DNA of 60,602 nucleotides from Ilumatobacteraceae bacterium (GCA_024643255.1 JAHENF010000016.1:4024-64625), one strand, 5' to 3'; counted from the first letter of the stretch, positions 7,403 through 16,242 are shown. Notes: generated by a model from the letters alone, not told the origin. Numbers and translations: made by a program.

Positions 7403-9040
7403 TCAGATGGTGGGGACCTCGACGTGGCGGCCGAAGACGTCGGCCATGGAGCCCATCATCTCGCCGAGCGTTGCGTACGTCCGTGATGCCTCGATGAGCG
7501 TTGGCATCAGGTTGACGTTCGGATCGGCGGCCTCCGTGCGGAGACGGGCGAGCACGTCGTCGACGTCGGCCTGGTTGCGGCTGTGCCGAACCGCGTCGAG
7601 ACGCTTGCGCTGACGGGTCTCGTCCTCGTTGGTGATGCGCAACAATTCGAGTTCGTCGTCGTTGCCCTCGGTGTAGGCGTTGACGCCGACGATGATGCGA
7701 TCGCCACTGTTGAACGATCGCTCCAGGTCGTATGCCGAGTCACCGATCCGGCGCTGGAACCAGTTGTCGTCGATCGCGGCGATCACGCCCTCGAGCATCG
7801 AACCACCGCCGAGCTCGTCGAGGTAGGCGAAGATCTCCTCGGCCTGGCGCTCGATCTCGTCGGTCAACGACTCGACGAAGTACGACCCGCCGAGCGGGTC
7901 GGCCACGTGGGCGACGTTGGTCTCGTTGGCGATGACCTGCTGCGTGCGCAAGGCGATGCGGGCGGTCTTCTCGGTTGGCAGTGCCAACGCTTCGTCCATC
8001 GAGTTCGTGTGCAGGCTCTGGGTACCACCGAGGACGCCGGCGAGCGCTTCGATCGCGGTGCGCACGATGTTCAGCTCCGGCTGCTGGGCTGTCAGCGACA
8101 CCCCGGCGGTCTGGGTGTGGAAGCGCAACTGCAGCGACCGCTCGAGCTCGGCGCCGTAGCGCTCGCGTAGCCACCTGGCCCAGATCCGTCGCGCGGCCCG
8201 GTACTTGCCGATCTCCTCGAAGAAGTCGATGTGGGCGTTGAAGAAGAACGACAGGCGCGGTGCGAACGAGTCGATCGGCAGACCGGCCTGCAGTGCGAGT
8301 TCCACGTAGGCGAACCCGTTCGCCAGGGTGAATGCCAACTCCTCGACCGCGGTCGAGCCGGCCTCGCGGATGTGGTAGCCGGAGATCGAGATCGAGTGCC
8401 AGCGCGGCATCTCCGCCGCCGTGAACTGGATCGTGTCGCGCACGAGCCGCATCGACTGACGAGGCGGGAAGACGAACTCCTTCTGCGCCTGGTACTCCTT
8501 CAAGATGTCGTTCTGCAGGGTGCCACCGAGTCGCGAGCGATGCACGCCGGCGGACTCGGCCTGGGCGACGAACATCGCGAAGATCGGCGCGGCGGGGCTG
8601 TTGATCGTCATCGACGTGGTGATCTCACCCAGATCGATGCCGGCATAGAGATCTTCCATGTCGGCGAGGGAGTCGATGGCGACACCGCAGCGGCCCACCT
8701 CGCCGAGCGACATCGGATCGTCGGAGTCGAGGCCGAGCAGCGTCGGCATGTCGAACGCCGTCGAGAGTCCGTCACCGCCGGACTTGATGATCTCCTTGAA
8801 TCGCCAGTTGGTGTCTTCGGCCGTGCCGAAGCCGGCGAACATCCGCATCGTCCAGAGCTTCGAGCGGTACATCGAGGCATACGGCCCCCGCGTGTAGGGG
8901 TACTGGCCCGGGAACTCGCCGTCGTCGGGGCCGTAGACACCGTCGAGGGGGATTCCCGACATGGTCGTGAAGGGAGCATCGCGGAGTTTCGACGCGTCGA
9001 TCGCTTCCTGCCACGCGGCGCGAGGGTTGGTCTCGGTCAT
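7403..9040 (-). CDS. icmA: Acyl-CoA mutase large subunit, isobutyryl-CoA mutase-like (adenosylcobalamin)
   Basis: A 545-residue methylmalonyl-CoA-mutase family catalytic TIM barrel with no cobalamin-binding domain, so a small B12 subunit must come from elsewhere. Active-site positions can be read by eye against methylmalonyl-CoA mutase. The substrate tyrosine (Tyr89 there) is Phe68 here (MRMFAGFG), and the carboxylate-binding arginine (Arg207 there) is Gln186 here (EYQAQK). Phe/Gln is the pair known for isobutyryl-CoA mutase; Tyr/Arg would be methylmalonyl and Ile/Gln 2-hydroxyisobutyryl. The conserved SISISGYH segment is present. It probably interconverts isobutyryl- and n-butyryl-CoA. No G-protein chaperone is adjacent. 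Confidence 0.8.
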   Translation of the reverse strand: MTETNPRAAWQEAIDASKLRDAPFTTMSGIPLDGVYGPDDGEFPGQYPYTRGPYASMYRSKLWTMRMFAGFGTAEDTNWRFKEIIKSGGDGLSTAFDMPTLLGLDSDDPMSLGEVGRCGVAIDSLADMEDLYAGIDLGEITTSMTINSPAAPIFAMFVAQAESAGVHRSRLGGTLQNDILKEYQAQKEFVFPPRQSMRLVRDTIQFTAAEMPRWHSISISGYHIREAGSTAVEELAFTLANGFAYVELALQAGLPIDSFAPRLSFFFNAHIDFFEEIGKYRAARRIWARWLRERYGAELERSLQLRFHTQTAGVSLTAQQPELNIVRTAIEALAGVLGGTQSLHTNSMDEALALPTEKTARIALRTQQVIANETNVAHVADPLGGSYFVESLTDEIERQAEEIFAYLDELGGGSMLEGVIAAIDDNWFQRRIGDSAYDLERSFNSGDRIIVGVNAYTEGNDDELELLRITNEDETRQRKRLDAVRHSRNQADVDDVLARLRTEAADPNVNLMPTLIEASRTYATLGEMMGSMADVFGRHVEVPTI

Positions 9041-9122
9041 CGTCGAATCGTACCGAGGTCGAGGTGGCCCAGGTCAGTCGGACCCGTTCCGGCGGCCGCT
9101 GACGGCGGCCGAATTCGCAGCG

Positions 9123-11429
9123 TCAGAAGCTGCCTTCGGCGGTGCGGTCGATCCGCTGCAGCACGATGAGGTCCTCGTGCAGTTCCATCCAGACGTCGTG
9201 GAACGACTCGCACATCACGCCGGTGAACTGCTTGGGGTCGCCGTTCGCGACGTTGGTCGACGCGGTCGACAGCCGCGGACCGTAGCGGCCCATGCGCGGC
9301 ATCGCGCGGGCGAGGTCGTCGATCACCGGCTGCACTTGCGCACTCAGCTGTTCGAGCTGCTCGACGCACGCGCGGTCGTAGTCGGCATCGGCATGATCGT
9401 TGGGTTGGTCGCCGCGCATCTGCCACGTGGTGCAGAGGGCCTTGAACTCGTCGTTCAGCACGAGGAATTGCTCGTAGGTCTCGCCGAGTCGAGCGCGGAT
9501 CGCGTCGTCGGCGAGCGAGTCGAGCAGCGCCTCCTGGCGAGCCTTGCCGTCGGGCAGCAGGCCGTACATCTGTCGCGGCTCGATGTAGCGCACGAGGCCT
9601 TCGTCGACCAGTCGGTCCAGCAACTCCGCCGGATGGGCTCCGAGGCTCGCCGCGAGTCCGTCGGCGGTCGCGAAGCCGCGGATCCGCAGCACGTGGAGCA
9701 CGACGGCCTCGTCGATCGGTCCGGCGTCGCCGGTGGGCACACCGGTGGGTTCGGGCCGTGGAGCGTCGTCGGCGGTTTGCCGGTCGACCCTGAACTCGAC
9801 GCTGTCGAGGCTGGCGCGGCCGCATGCGAGTAGTGCCTGAGCGATGGCGAGGCGCGCCATCGGAACGCGGAACGGCGAGCAGCTGACCGAGTCGACGCCC
9901 TGGCGAACGAGGAAGTCGGCCGACGCGGGGTGCCCCGTGTGCTCGCCGCAGGCGCCGAGTTTGATCGTCGGCTTCGCGAGGCGGGCCTGCTCGCAGGCGA
10001 TGTGGATCAGCGCGCCGACTCCCTCCTGGTCGAGCTCGGCGAACGGGTTGGCGGGCAAGATGCCGAGCGCCTGATACGCGGGGAGGAGCTTGGCCTCGAC
10101 GTCGTCGCGGCTGAATGCGAACGTCATCTGCGTGAGGTCGTTGGTGCCGAACGAGAAGAAATCGGCATGCTCGGCGAGCGCTCCGGCGGTCAGCGCCGCG
10201 CGCGGCGTCTCGATCATGGCGCCGACGGTGACGACGTTCGAGGCGAGCTCGGGGTGGCCGATCTCGTCGAGGACGCCGGTCACCCAGCTGCGGGCGATGC
10301 GCAGTTCCTCGGCGTCGACGACGAGCGGAATCATGATCTCGACGTGAGGGCGCAACCCGCGCTCGAACAGGTTCGCAGCGGCGGCGCACAACGCCCGGAC
10401 CTGCATCTCGTAGAGCCCGCTTCGAACGACCCCGAGGCGCACCCCGCGGGTTCCGATCATCGGATTGGACTCGTGCAGCCGGCGGACCGCCGCGAGTTCG
10501 ATGCAGCCGGCCTCGTCCAACTCGCCGCGGGCTTCGCAGGCGACCAGGTCGAGCAGATCGGGGAGGAATTCGTGCAGTGGCGGGTCGAGTAGGCGAACGG
10601 TCACCGGCAGGCTGTCCATGGCCTCGAGCACGGACTCGAAGTCGGACGTCTGGGCGACTTCCAGCTCGGCGAGCGCGGCGGCTTCGGTGTCGGGGTTGCT
10701 GCTCAGGATGAGCCGACGCATGATCGGCAGCCGGTTGGCGGCGAGGAACATGTGCTCGGTGCGGCACAACCCGATGCCCTGGGCGCCGAGTTCGCGGGCG
10801 CGGGTCGCATCGGCCTCGGTGTCGGCGTTGGCGCGGACGCGCACGTGGCCGAGCGCGACGTCGTCGGCCCAGGCGAGCAGTGCGTCGAGTTCGGGCGGCG
10901 GTTCCGATCCGAACGTCTCCATCGAACCGAGGTAGATGCTGCCGGTCGAGCCGTCGATGGTGATCTCGTCGCCGGCTCGCAATACGTGGTCGCCGATGGT
11001 GACCGTGTCCGCCTCGATGTGGATCTCGGAGGCACCCACGACCGCCGGCACGCCCCATCCTCGAGCAACGACGGCAGCATGGCTGACGAGACCGCCTCGC
11101 TGGGTCACGATCCCGCGCGAGGCCTGCATGCCGAGGACGTCGTCTGGCGACGTCTCGGAACGCACGAGGATGACCGACTGGCCCGCATCGGCGGCCTCGA
11201 GCGCGGCGTCGGCCGACAGCACGATGCGGCCAGTGGCTGCGCCGGGCGATGCGGGGAGTCCGCTGCCGATCGGGTCGACGTCGGCAGCGATGCTCAGGCT
11301 GGCGTGGAAGAAGACGGCGAGATCCTCCGGTCGGATCGATGCGAGCGCGGCTCCGATCGCTGCGGAGCTCCCGTCTGCCTGAGCGGAACGCACCGCGGAC
11401 CTGATGGTGTCGGTCAGATTTTCCCCCAC
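9123..11429 (-). CDS. PPDK-like PEP-utilising protein lacking the ATP-grasp domain, with a C-terminal extension
   Basis: A 768-residue protein with a GTG start. Residues about 30-145 match the swivelling phosphohistidine domain of pyruvate phosphate dikinase (GGLVSHAAVVARG, His117). Residues about 170-520 match the PEP/pyruvate TIM barrel (NPMIGTRGVRLG, SFGTNDLTQM and GACGEHTGHP with the catalytic Cys). The first ~30 residues correspond to the linker that follows the ATP-grasp domain in normal ~880-residue PPDK, so the nucleotide-binding half is absent at a domain boundary. In its place the C-terminus carries ~220 extra residues, the first part (about 550-615) looking like a winged helix. It could be a split dikinase, a regulator, or an enzyme using another phosphodonor. 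The 913-residue reading from 11778 is a shadow in another frame. Confidence 0.8.
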   Translation of the reverse strand: MGENLTDTIRSAVRSAQADGSSAAIGAALASIRPEDLAVFFHASLSIAADVDPIGSGLPASPGAATGRIVLSADAALEAADAGQSVILVRSETSPDDVLGMQASRGIVTQRGGLVSHAAVVARGWGVPAVVGASEIHIEADTVTIGDHVLRAGDEITIDGSTGSIYLGSMETFGSEPPPELDALLAWADDVALGHVRVRANADTEADATRARELGAQGIGLCRTEHMFLAANRLPIMRRLILSSNPDTEAAALAELEVAQTSDFESVLEAMDSLPVTVRLLDPPLHEFLPDLLDLVACEARGELDEAGCIELAAVRRLHESNPMIGTRGVRLGVVRSGLYEMQVRALCAAAANLFERGLRPHVEIMIPLVVDAEELRIARSWVTGVLDEIGHPELASNVVTVGAMIETPRAALTAGALAEHADFFSFGTNDLTQMTFAFSRDDVEAKLLPAYQALGILPANPFAELDQEGVGALIHIACEQARLAKPTIKLGACGEHTGHPASADFLVRQGVDSVSCSPFRVPMARLAIAQALLACGRASLDSVEFRVDRQTADDAPRPEPTGVPTGDAGPIDEAVVLHVLRIRGFATADGLAASLGAHPAELLDRLVDEGLVRYIEPRQMYGLLPDGKARQEALLDSLADDAIRARLGETYEQFLVLNDEFKALCTTWQMRGDQPNDHADADYDRACVEQLEQLSAQVQPVIDDLARAMPRMGRYGPRLSTASTNVANGDPKQFTGVMCESFHDVWMELHEDLIVLQRIDRTAEGSF

Positions 11430-11503
11430 GGGCCGACGCTACCGACTCGCGGAATTTCGACTGAAGTCGCAGCGACCGGCCTGACATCGGGGATGATGGG
11501 CGC

Positions 11504-11581
11504 ATGAGCACCATCGCATCCGGGTGGCGGCAGTCGGCGGACCTTCGAGCGGCAACTCGACTGGTCGGCGGCGGATCGTGA
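11504..11581 (+). CDS. Possible 25-residue leader ORF before RidA
   Basis: An ATG at 11504 opens 25 codons ending in TGA at 11579-11581, which overlaps the GTG start of the RidA gene by GTGA. The overlap suggests translational coupling. There is no clear ribosome site, and the peptide (MSTIASGWRQ...) has no recognised relatives. It may only be an extended leader. Confidence 0.2.
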   Translation: MSTIASGWRQSADLRAATRLVGGGS

Positions 11582-12060
11582 GTGTCGTCGCCGGCCGACT
11601 CGCCGAACTCGGCCTCGCCCTTCCGGCTCCGCTCGCGCCTCCTCCAGGGGTCCTGCTGCCGTTCAGTCCCGTCGTGGTGCGGGGGGACCGGGCCATCGTG
11701 TCGGGCCACGGTCCACAGCACGTCGACGGCTCGCTGGCCGGACCCTTCGGCAAGGTCGGTGCCGATGTGACTCCGCAACAGGCCTACGCCTCAGCGCGCC
11801 TGGTCGCCCTCTCGATCCTCGCCAGCCTCGATCGCACACTCGGCGACCTCGACCGGATCACCGGGTTCGTCCGGGTGTTCGGGATGGTCAACGCCGCGGC
11901 TGGATTCACCGCGCTCCCCGGCGTCATCAACGGATTCTCGGACCTCGTCCTGGAAGTGTTCGGGCCCGAGGTCGGTGCCCACGCCCGCAGCGCCGTCGGA
12001 GTTGCCGAACTGCCATTCTCGATCCCCGTCGAGATCGAGTGCGAGGTCGCGATTCGGTGA
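11578..12060 (+). CDS. RidA/YjgF-family protein
   Basis: About 160 residues from a GTG at 11578; an in-frame ATG at 11524 would add 18 unconvincing residues. The length and the pattern VVVRGDRAIVSGHGPQ, ...ASLDRTLGDLDRI... and ...VGVAELPFSIPVEIECEVAI fit the RidA-like trimeric fold. In canonical RidA, which removes reactive enamines and imines, the fold also carries a catalytic Arg in the final third. Here the region reads RSAVGVAELPF, so an Arg is near but not in the classical RxxV context; a subfamily with a different substrate is possible. It is coupled to the downstream dipeptidase by a GTGA overlap. Confidence 0.75.
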   Translation: MSVVAGRLAELGLALPAPLAPPPGVLLPFSPVVVRGDRAIVSGHGPQHVDGSLAGPFGKVGADVTPQQAYASARLVALSILASLDRTLGDLDRITGFVRVFGMVNAAAGFTALPGVINGFSDLVLEVFGPEVGAHARSAVGVAELPFSIPVEIECEVAIR

Positions 12061-13058
12061 GCCGGGCTCCACGGGTCGACGTGCACGCACATCCGGGTCG
12101 GTGTTTCCTCGCGGGCATCGACGCCGATGACCCACTGCTCGCGGTGCTCGGCGCCGACGACGCCGTCGGCGCGCTGCAACGCGCATCGGATGCCGACATG
12201 GCGGCGGTGAGCCTCGCCACCGTCGCCGATCTGCGCGTGCTGCGGGCGGGAACGAGCGGGTTCACCGCCGGCCGGTCGTTCGCTCCCGGCGAGGCCGCCG
12301 CCGACCATCGGCGTCAGCTCGACGCGATCATCGACACGGCGCGTCGGGCCGGCTCGCCGATCATCGAGTGCGCGGACGACATCGTGCGCGCCCACGCCGC
12401 CGGCCACACCGGCGTCTTCGTGACCTGCGAGGGCGCCGATTTCGTCGAGGACGGCCCGGATCGCGACGAGTTCGCCCGCGTTGCCGACGCGCACGCGGCC
12501 GGAGCCCGTTCGATCACACTCGTCCACTATCGACAGAACCGCTACGGCGACCTCCAGACCGAGCCGCCCCTCCACCGGGGCCTGTCCGCGGGCGGGCGGA
12601 CGTTGGTGGCGACGATGAACGAACTGGGCATGATCGTCGATTTGGCGCATGCCTCGCTCGAGACCACGGCGGATGCCGTCGACGTCTCGCGGCACCCGGT
12701 GATGATCTCGCACACCCATCTCGCAGGGCCGAACAGCGATCATCCGCGCCTCGTCACCGACGATCACGCCCGAGTGGTCACCGACGCCGGGGGACTCATC
12801 GGGGCCTGGCCGTCCGGCGTGGCCTCGGCGACCCTCGACGACTTCATCGACGAGATCATCCGCCTGGTCGAACTCGTCGGCGTGGAACACGTGGCGATCG
12901 GGACCGATCTCGACGCCAATTTCCGGCCCGTGCTCACCGACTACGGGCAATTCGACGATCTCGACGCGGGTCTGACGGCGCGGGGGATGGGTGCGCACGA
13001 CATCGACCGCGTGCTCGGAACCAATGCCGTCGACCTCGTCCGGACGGTGTGCGGCTGA
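12057..13058 (+). CDS. M19-family (membrane/renal) dipeptidase-like metallohydrolase
   Basis: 333 residues from GTG at 12057, which overlaps the RidA stop; an alternative ATG at 12039 lies inside RidA. The N-terminal VDVHAHPG supplies the first His-x-His metal site, MISHTHLAGPN the later metal histidine, and IGTDLDANF matches the GxDxDG-like strand of M19 peptidases. Intermediate CEGADF contributes the bridging Glu typical of the family. These zinc enzymes hydrolyse dipeptides, beta-lactams or amidohydrolase-type substrates. Coupling to RidA suggests amino-acid or imine turnover, but the substrate is unknown. No signal peptide, so probably cytoplasmic. Confidence 0.82.
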   Translation: MSRAPRVDVHAHPGRCFLAGIDADDPLLAVLGADDAVGALQRASDADMAAVSLATVADLRVLRAGTSGFTAGRSFAPGEAAADHRRQLDAIIDTARRAGSPIIECADDIVRAHAAGHTGVFVTCEGADFVEDGPDRDEFARVADAHAAGARSITLVHYRQNRYGDLQTEPPLHRGLSAGGRTLVATMNELGMIVDLAHASLETTADAVDVSRHPVMISHTHLAGPNSDHPRLVTDDHARVVTDAGGLIGAWPSGVASATLDDFIDEIIRLVELVGVEHVAIGTDLDANFRPVLTDYGQFDDLDAGLTARGMGAHDIDRVLGTNAVDLVRTVCG

Positions 13059-13061
13059 GGA

Positions 13062-13089
13062 GTTGCACACCACGGCCGCCGTGTTCAAC
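13062..13089. terminator. Hairpin between convergent dipeptidase and SDR genes
   Basis: CACGGC (13071-13076) and GCCGTG (13078-13083) form a perfect 6-bp stem, with GTTG (13062) and CAAC (13086) able to pair outside it. It fills the 26-bp gap between convergent stops and extends into the end of the SDR gene. The short stem makes this only a moderate call. Confidence 0.4.
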
Positions 13090-13885
13090 CGATGCGGATC
13101 GAGGTCCCACCATCGACGGGGAGCACGACCCCGGTGATGAACCGGGCGTCGTCCGAGGCGAGGAACAGCGCCGCGTTGGCGCCGTCCCAGGCGGATCCCA
13201 TGCCGCCCTTCAGCGGGATGCGGGCGTTGCGTTCTTCGCGCACGACGTCGAGCGAGACGCCCCGAGCGGCGGCGATTCCTCCGACGGCCATCGGCGTGTC
13301 GACGAGTCCGAGCGCGATCGCGTTGCAGCGGATGCCTCGCGACGCGTTCGACTGTGCAATCGACGTGGTCAAGCGGTTGACCGCGGCTTTCGAGACCTCG
13401 TAGGCGACTTGGAACCCGCCGGCGACCGACGCTGCCGAGGACACGTTCACGATCGAGCCATGTTGCTGCTCGCGCATCGTGGGGAGCACGGCTCGACATG
13501 TGCGCCACATCGCTCGGATGTTGACGTCGAGGATCCGCTCGAACGCATCGTCGTCGGCCGAATGGGCAGGGCCGTCACCGCGGCCACCGATGCCGACATT
13601 GTTGACCAGGATGTCGATGCGACCCCACCGATCGAGTGCGGCAGCGGCGAGCGCATCGCACTGGTCGGCGTCGGTGATGTCGGCGACGAACGACTCCGCG
13701 ACTCCGCCCTCCGCCCGGATCGATCGGACTGTGTCCTCGGCGCGTTCGCCGACTCGGTCGACGCAGTACACGAGCGCCCCCTCGCGGGCGAAGGTCGTGG
13801 CGATCGCCCGTCCGTTGCCGATCGTCTCGCCGGGCGTCTGGCCGGCACCCACCACCACGGCCACCGCGTCGGTGAGTCGTCCCAT
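13085..13885 (-). CDS. Short-chain dehydrogenase/reductase (SDR)
   Basis: A 266-residue classical SDR starting MGRLTDAVAV. The TGxxxGxG site is modified to GAGQTPGETIGNGRA, with extra residues between the glycines. NNVG, a catalytic serine in NVSSAAS, and YEVSK (Tyr-x3-Lys) follow in the usual order, and the C-terminal PVDGG loop is typical. The Asp in YCVDR after the second strand suggests NAD(H). In-frame ATGs further upstream would run into the divergent MarR promoter. It may be controlled by that MarR regulator from the shared 87-bp region. Confidence 0.87.
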   Translation of the reverse strand: MGRLTDAVAVVVGAGQTPGETIGNGRAIATTFAREGALVYCVDRVGERAEDTVRSIRAEGGVAESFVADITDADQCDALAAAALDRWGRIDILVNNVGIGGRGDGPAHSADDDAFERILDVNIRAMWRTCRAVLPTMREQQHGSIVNVSSAASVAGGFQVAYEVSKAAVNRLTTSIAQSNASRGIRCNAIALGLVDTPMAVGGIAAARGVSLDVVREERNARIPLKGGMGSAWDGANAALFLASDDARFITGVVLPVDGGTSIRIG

Positions 13886-13936
13886 TGCGGCGAGCGTAGT
13901 GGTGGCCGACATGCCCGAGGAGGGGCACAGCAGATG

Positions 13937-13964
13937 CATAGCGTTGGAAACTATGTGGTATGCT
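13937..13964 (+). promoter_or_regulatory. MarR promoter with overlapping operator; probable leaderless start
   Basis: CATAG (13937-13941) and CTATG (13951-13955) form a 19-bp inverted repeat, a typical size for a MarR operator. A TATGCT -10-like box at 13959-13964 lies 8 nt before the GTG at 13973, and no purine-rich ribosome site separates them. The transcript would therefore start at or next to the GTG. The site lies between the divergent SDR and MarR genes. Confidence 0.45.
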
Positions 13965-13972
13965 AACGATCT

Positions 13973-14425
13973 GTGAGCGCCTCCGGATCGACCCCCGTTC
14001 AGAACGACGTGGCGATCGATGTCGATCGGCTCCGGTTGGTGCTGCTGCGCCTCGCCCGCAAGATCCGAACCAGCTCGGTCGACCGGATCACGCCGTCGCA
14101 ACTCGCCGTGCTCGCCACCGTCAGCCGCAACGGGCGGCTGACCATCGGGCAGATCGCCGAGAGTGAACACGTCAAGCCTCCCTCGGTGAGCAAGATCGTG
14201 GCAGCGCTCGAGCAGGTCGGATTCCTGACTCGTGAGGCAGACCCCGACGACCGTCGGTGCGCGTTCATCACGGTCACCGCTGCGGGCGCGGCTTATCTCG
14301 ACGAGGTGCGCGTGGCAGGCCGCACCTGGTTGGCGTCGCAGCTCGCGGATCTGGGAGCCGACGACGTGGACGCGGTCGCCGAGATGCTGCCCGTCCTCGA
14401 ACGGCTGCTCGAGGTCGGGGAGTGA
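13973..14425 (+). CDS. MarR-family transcriptional regulator
   Basis: 150 residues with the MarR winged helix: a dimerisation helix at the N-terminus, then TPSQLAVLATVSRNGRLTIG, the recognition-helix segment KPPSVSKIVAALEQ, and the wing ADPDDRRCAFITVTAAG, where D-x-R-R is a family hallmark. It has a GTG start with no ribosome site and a candidate -10 box just upstream, consistent with leaderless translation. It is joined to the MFS transporter by a GTGA overlap. MarR proteins usually repress their own efflux operon and release DNA on binding an aromatic ligand, so this one probably controls the downstream exporter and perhaps the divergent SDR. Confidence 0.9.
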   Translation: MSASGSTPVQNDVAIDVDRLRLVLLRLARKIRTSSVDRITPSQLAVLATVSRNGRLTIGQIAESEHVKPPSVSKIVAALEQVGFLTREADPDDRRCAFITVTAAGAAYLDEVRVAGRTWLASQLADLGADDVDAVAEMLPVLERLLEVGE

Positions 14426-15681
14426 ACGCCAGGTTCTCGGCACTCAGCGCGCGCACGTTCTCCGCGCTCCGCTTCCGCAACTACCGCCTCTATTTCGCGA
14501 GCCAAGCCGTGTCGTTCAGCGGCACGTGGATGCAGCTGATCGCCCAGTCGTGGCTGGTGCTCCAACTGACAGGGAGTGGCACGGCGCTCGGGACCGTGAT
14601 GGCGATGCAGTTCCTGCCGACGCTGTTGCTGGCGCCATTCGGCGGCATGATCGCCGACCGCTACGACAAGCGCCGGCTCATCATGGCGACTCAGTCGATC
14701 GCCGGGCTCCTCGCGCTCACCCTCGGCATCGTGACGATCACCGGAACGGTCGAGCTCTGGATGGTCTACGTGATCGCGGCCGGTTTCGGAGCCGTCACCG
14801 CCGTCGACAATCCGAGTCGGCAGACGTTCGTGATGGAGATGGTCGGCCCCGCAGACGTCAGCAATGCCGTCACGCTCAACAGCGTGGTCGTGAACGCGGC
14901 GCGGGCGATCGGCCCAGCCATCGGTGGCGTCCTCATCGCCACCGTGGGGATCGGCCAGTGCTTCGTCGTCAACGCGGTGTCGTACCTGGCCGTCGTGATC
15001 GCCCTGGTGCTGATCCGCACCGACGAACTCCATCCCTCGGCCCGCAGTGCCAGAGCGCCGCGCCAGCTCCGCGACGGCTTCCACTACGCGTGGAACACCA
15101 CGGCGCTGCGAACGACCCTCGTCATGCTGGTGGTCATCGGCACCCTGACGTACGAGTTCTCGACGACCCTTCCGCTGTTCGCCGAGTTCACGTTCGGGGC
15201 AGGAGCGAGCGGCCTGGCCGTGATGACATCGCTGATGGGGGCCGGCGCCGTCGTCGGTGGGCTCGTCGTCGCCTCGTCAGGCGTCGCCACGCCGCGTCGC
15301 TTCGTGATGGTCGCGGCTGCGTTCGGACTGCTGGTGTGCGCGCTCGCCGCGATGCCGACCCTCGTGGCTGCCTATGCCGTGCTCCCGTTCGTCGGTGCGG
15401 CGAGCGTGGGGACGATCTCGCTGTCGAACGCGACGCTGCAGCTCAACTCCGATGCGCAGTTCCGTGGCCGGGTGATGGCCCTGTTCTCGATGGCGCTCCT
15501 CGGCTCGACGCCGATCGGTGGCCCCATCGCAGGGTGGGTCGCCGAGCACGTCAGCCCCCGTGCCTCGCTGTTCATCGGTGGTGCCGCGGCACTCCTCGCG
15601 GCGCTCTACGGCTGGCGCATGCTCGCACGCAACGCCGCGCTCGGTGCCGCGGCGGCGATCGAGCCGGCGATGGCGAGCTGA
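14422..15681 (+). CDS. MFS transporter (EntS/MFS_3-like exporter)
   Basis: 419 residues from GTG at 14422, overlapping the MarR stop; the longer frame from 14257 lies inside marR. There are about 12 hydrophobic spans. The N-terminus reads FRNYRLYFASQAVSFSGTWM, and the loop-2-like segment is GGMIADRYDKRR, both typical of the group containing enterobactin exporter EntS. NPSRQTFVMEMV after the fourth span is a further group signature. It is probably a proton-driven drug or metabolite exporter in the cytoplasmic membrane, controlled by the coupled MarR protein. Confidence 0.9.
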   Translation: MNARFSALSARTFSALRFRNYRLYFASQAVSFSGTWMQLIAQSWLVLQLTGSGTALGTVMAMQFLPTLLLAPFGGMIADRYDKRRLIMATQSIAGLLALTLGIVTITGTVELWMVYVIAAGFGAVTAVDNPSRQTFVMEMVGPADVSNAVTLNSVVVNAARAIGPAIGGVLIATVGIGQCFVVNAVSYLAVVIALVLIRTDELHPSARSARAPRQLRDGFHYAWNTTALRTTLVMLVVIGTLTYEFSTTLPLFAEFTFGAGASGLAVMTSLMGAGAVVGGLVVASSGVATPRRFVMVAAAFGLLVCALAAMPTLVAAYAVLPFVGAASVGTISLSNATLQLNSDAQFRGRVMALFSMALLGSTPIGGPIAGWVAEHVSPRASLFIGGAAALLAALYGWRMLARNAALGAAAAIEPAMAS

Positions 15682-15780
15682 ACGAGCCCACCCCTCGCTG
15701 CGATCGGCGCGCCGGCCGACGGTGGGTTGCGTCGTGCGCCGTGACGTAGCATCGGGCATCCATTCGAGGGAGGGGTTGGG

Positions 15781-16242
15781 ATGCACAAGGTGTTGATCGT
15801 TGCCAACCGAACCGTGGGCGGCGAGGAACTGGCCGCCGAGGTCCGTCGTCGGGTGGCCGACGGAGGCTGTGAGCTGCATCTCCTCGTGCCCGTCGCCAGC
15901 CCGGTCTCGTCGGCGGTCGCCATCGGCGCGGCGGTCGGGGACGCGGCGAACCTCTCGCCGACCGCATCGCTCGAGGTCAGCGACGAACGCCAGATCGCCC
16001 GCGATCGCCTGGCGTTCGGTCTCGAATGGTTGGCGTCGCTCGGTGCGATGTCGACCGGCGAGCTGTCGACCGATTGCGACACCGCCGCGGCGGTGGCCCG
16101 AGTCGCCCAGATCGAGTCGGCCGACGAGATCCTCGTGTCGACGCTCCCCACCACGATCTCGCGCTGGCTGCACCAGGACCTGCCGCACCGGATCGAACGC
16201 AAGGTGAAATTGCCGGTCACCGTGATCACCGGCACGGCCTGA
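15781..16242 (+). CDS. UspA-like small nucleotide-binding-fold protein
   Basis: 153 residues resembling half of a universal stress protein: an N-terminal strand KVLIVANRT, an alternating alpha/beta pattern, a strand ADEILVSTLPTTISRW, and an ending RIERKVKLPVTVITG that mirrors the UspA C-terminal strand. The classical ATP motif Gx2Gx9G(S/T) is not present, so nucleotide binding is doubtful. GGGAGGGG lies about 8 nt before the ATG. A TAGCAT box at 15747-15752 may be the -10 element. It stands alone ahead of the beta-lactamase-fold fusion gene and its function is unknown. Confidence 0.65.
   Translation: MHKVLIVANRTVGGEELAAEVRRRVADGGCELHLLVPVASPVSSAVAIGAAVGDAANLSPTASLEVSDERQIARDRLAFGLEWLASLGAMSTGELSTDCDTAAAVARVAQIESADEILVSTLPTTISRWLHQDLPHRIERKVKLPVTVITGTA

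Noticed and set aside
9079-9111. CGGCGGCCG direct repeats between the mutase and PPDK-like genes
   Set aside because: Short GC-rich repetition expected by chance at this composition; no clear hairpin.
9037-11778. 913-codon minus-strand frame over the PPDK-like gene
   Set aside because: Arg- and Pro-rich shadow translation; the frame 9123-11429 has recognisable domains and catalytic residues.
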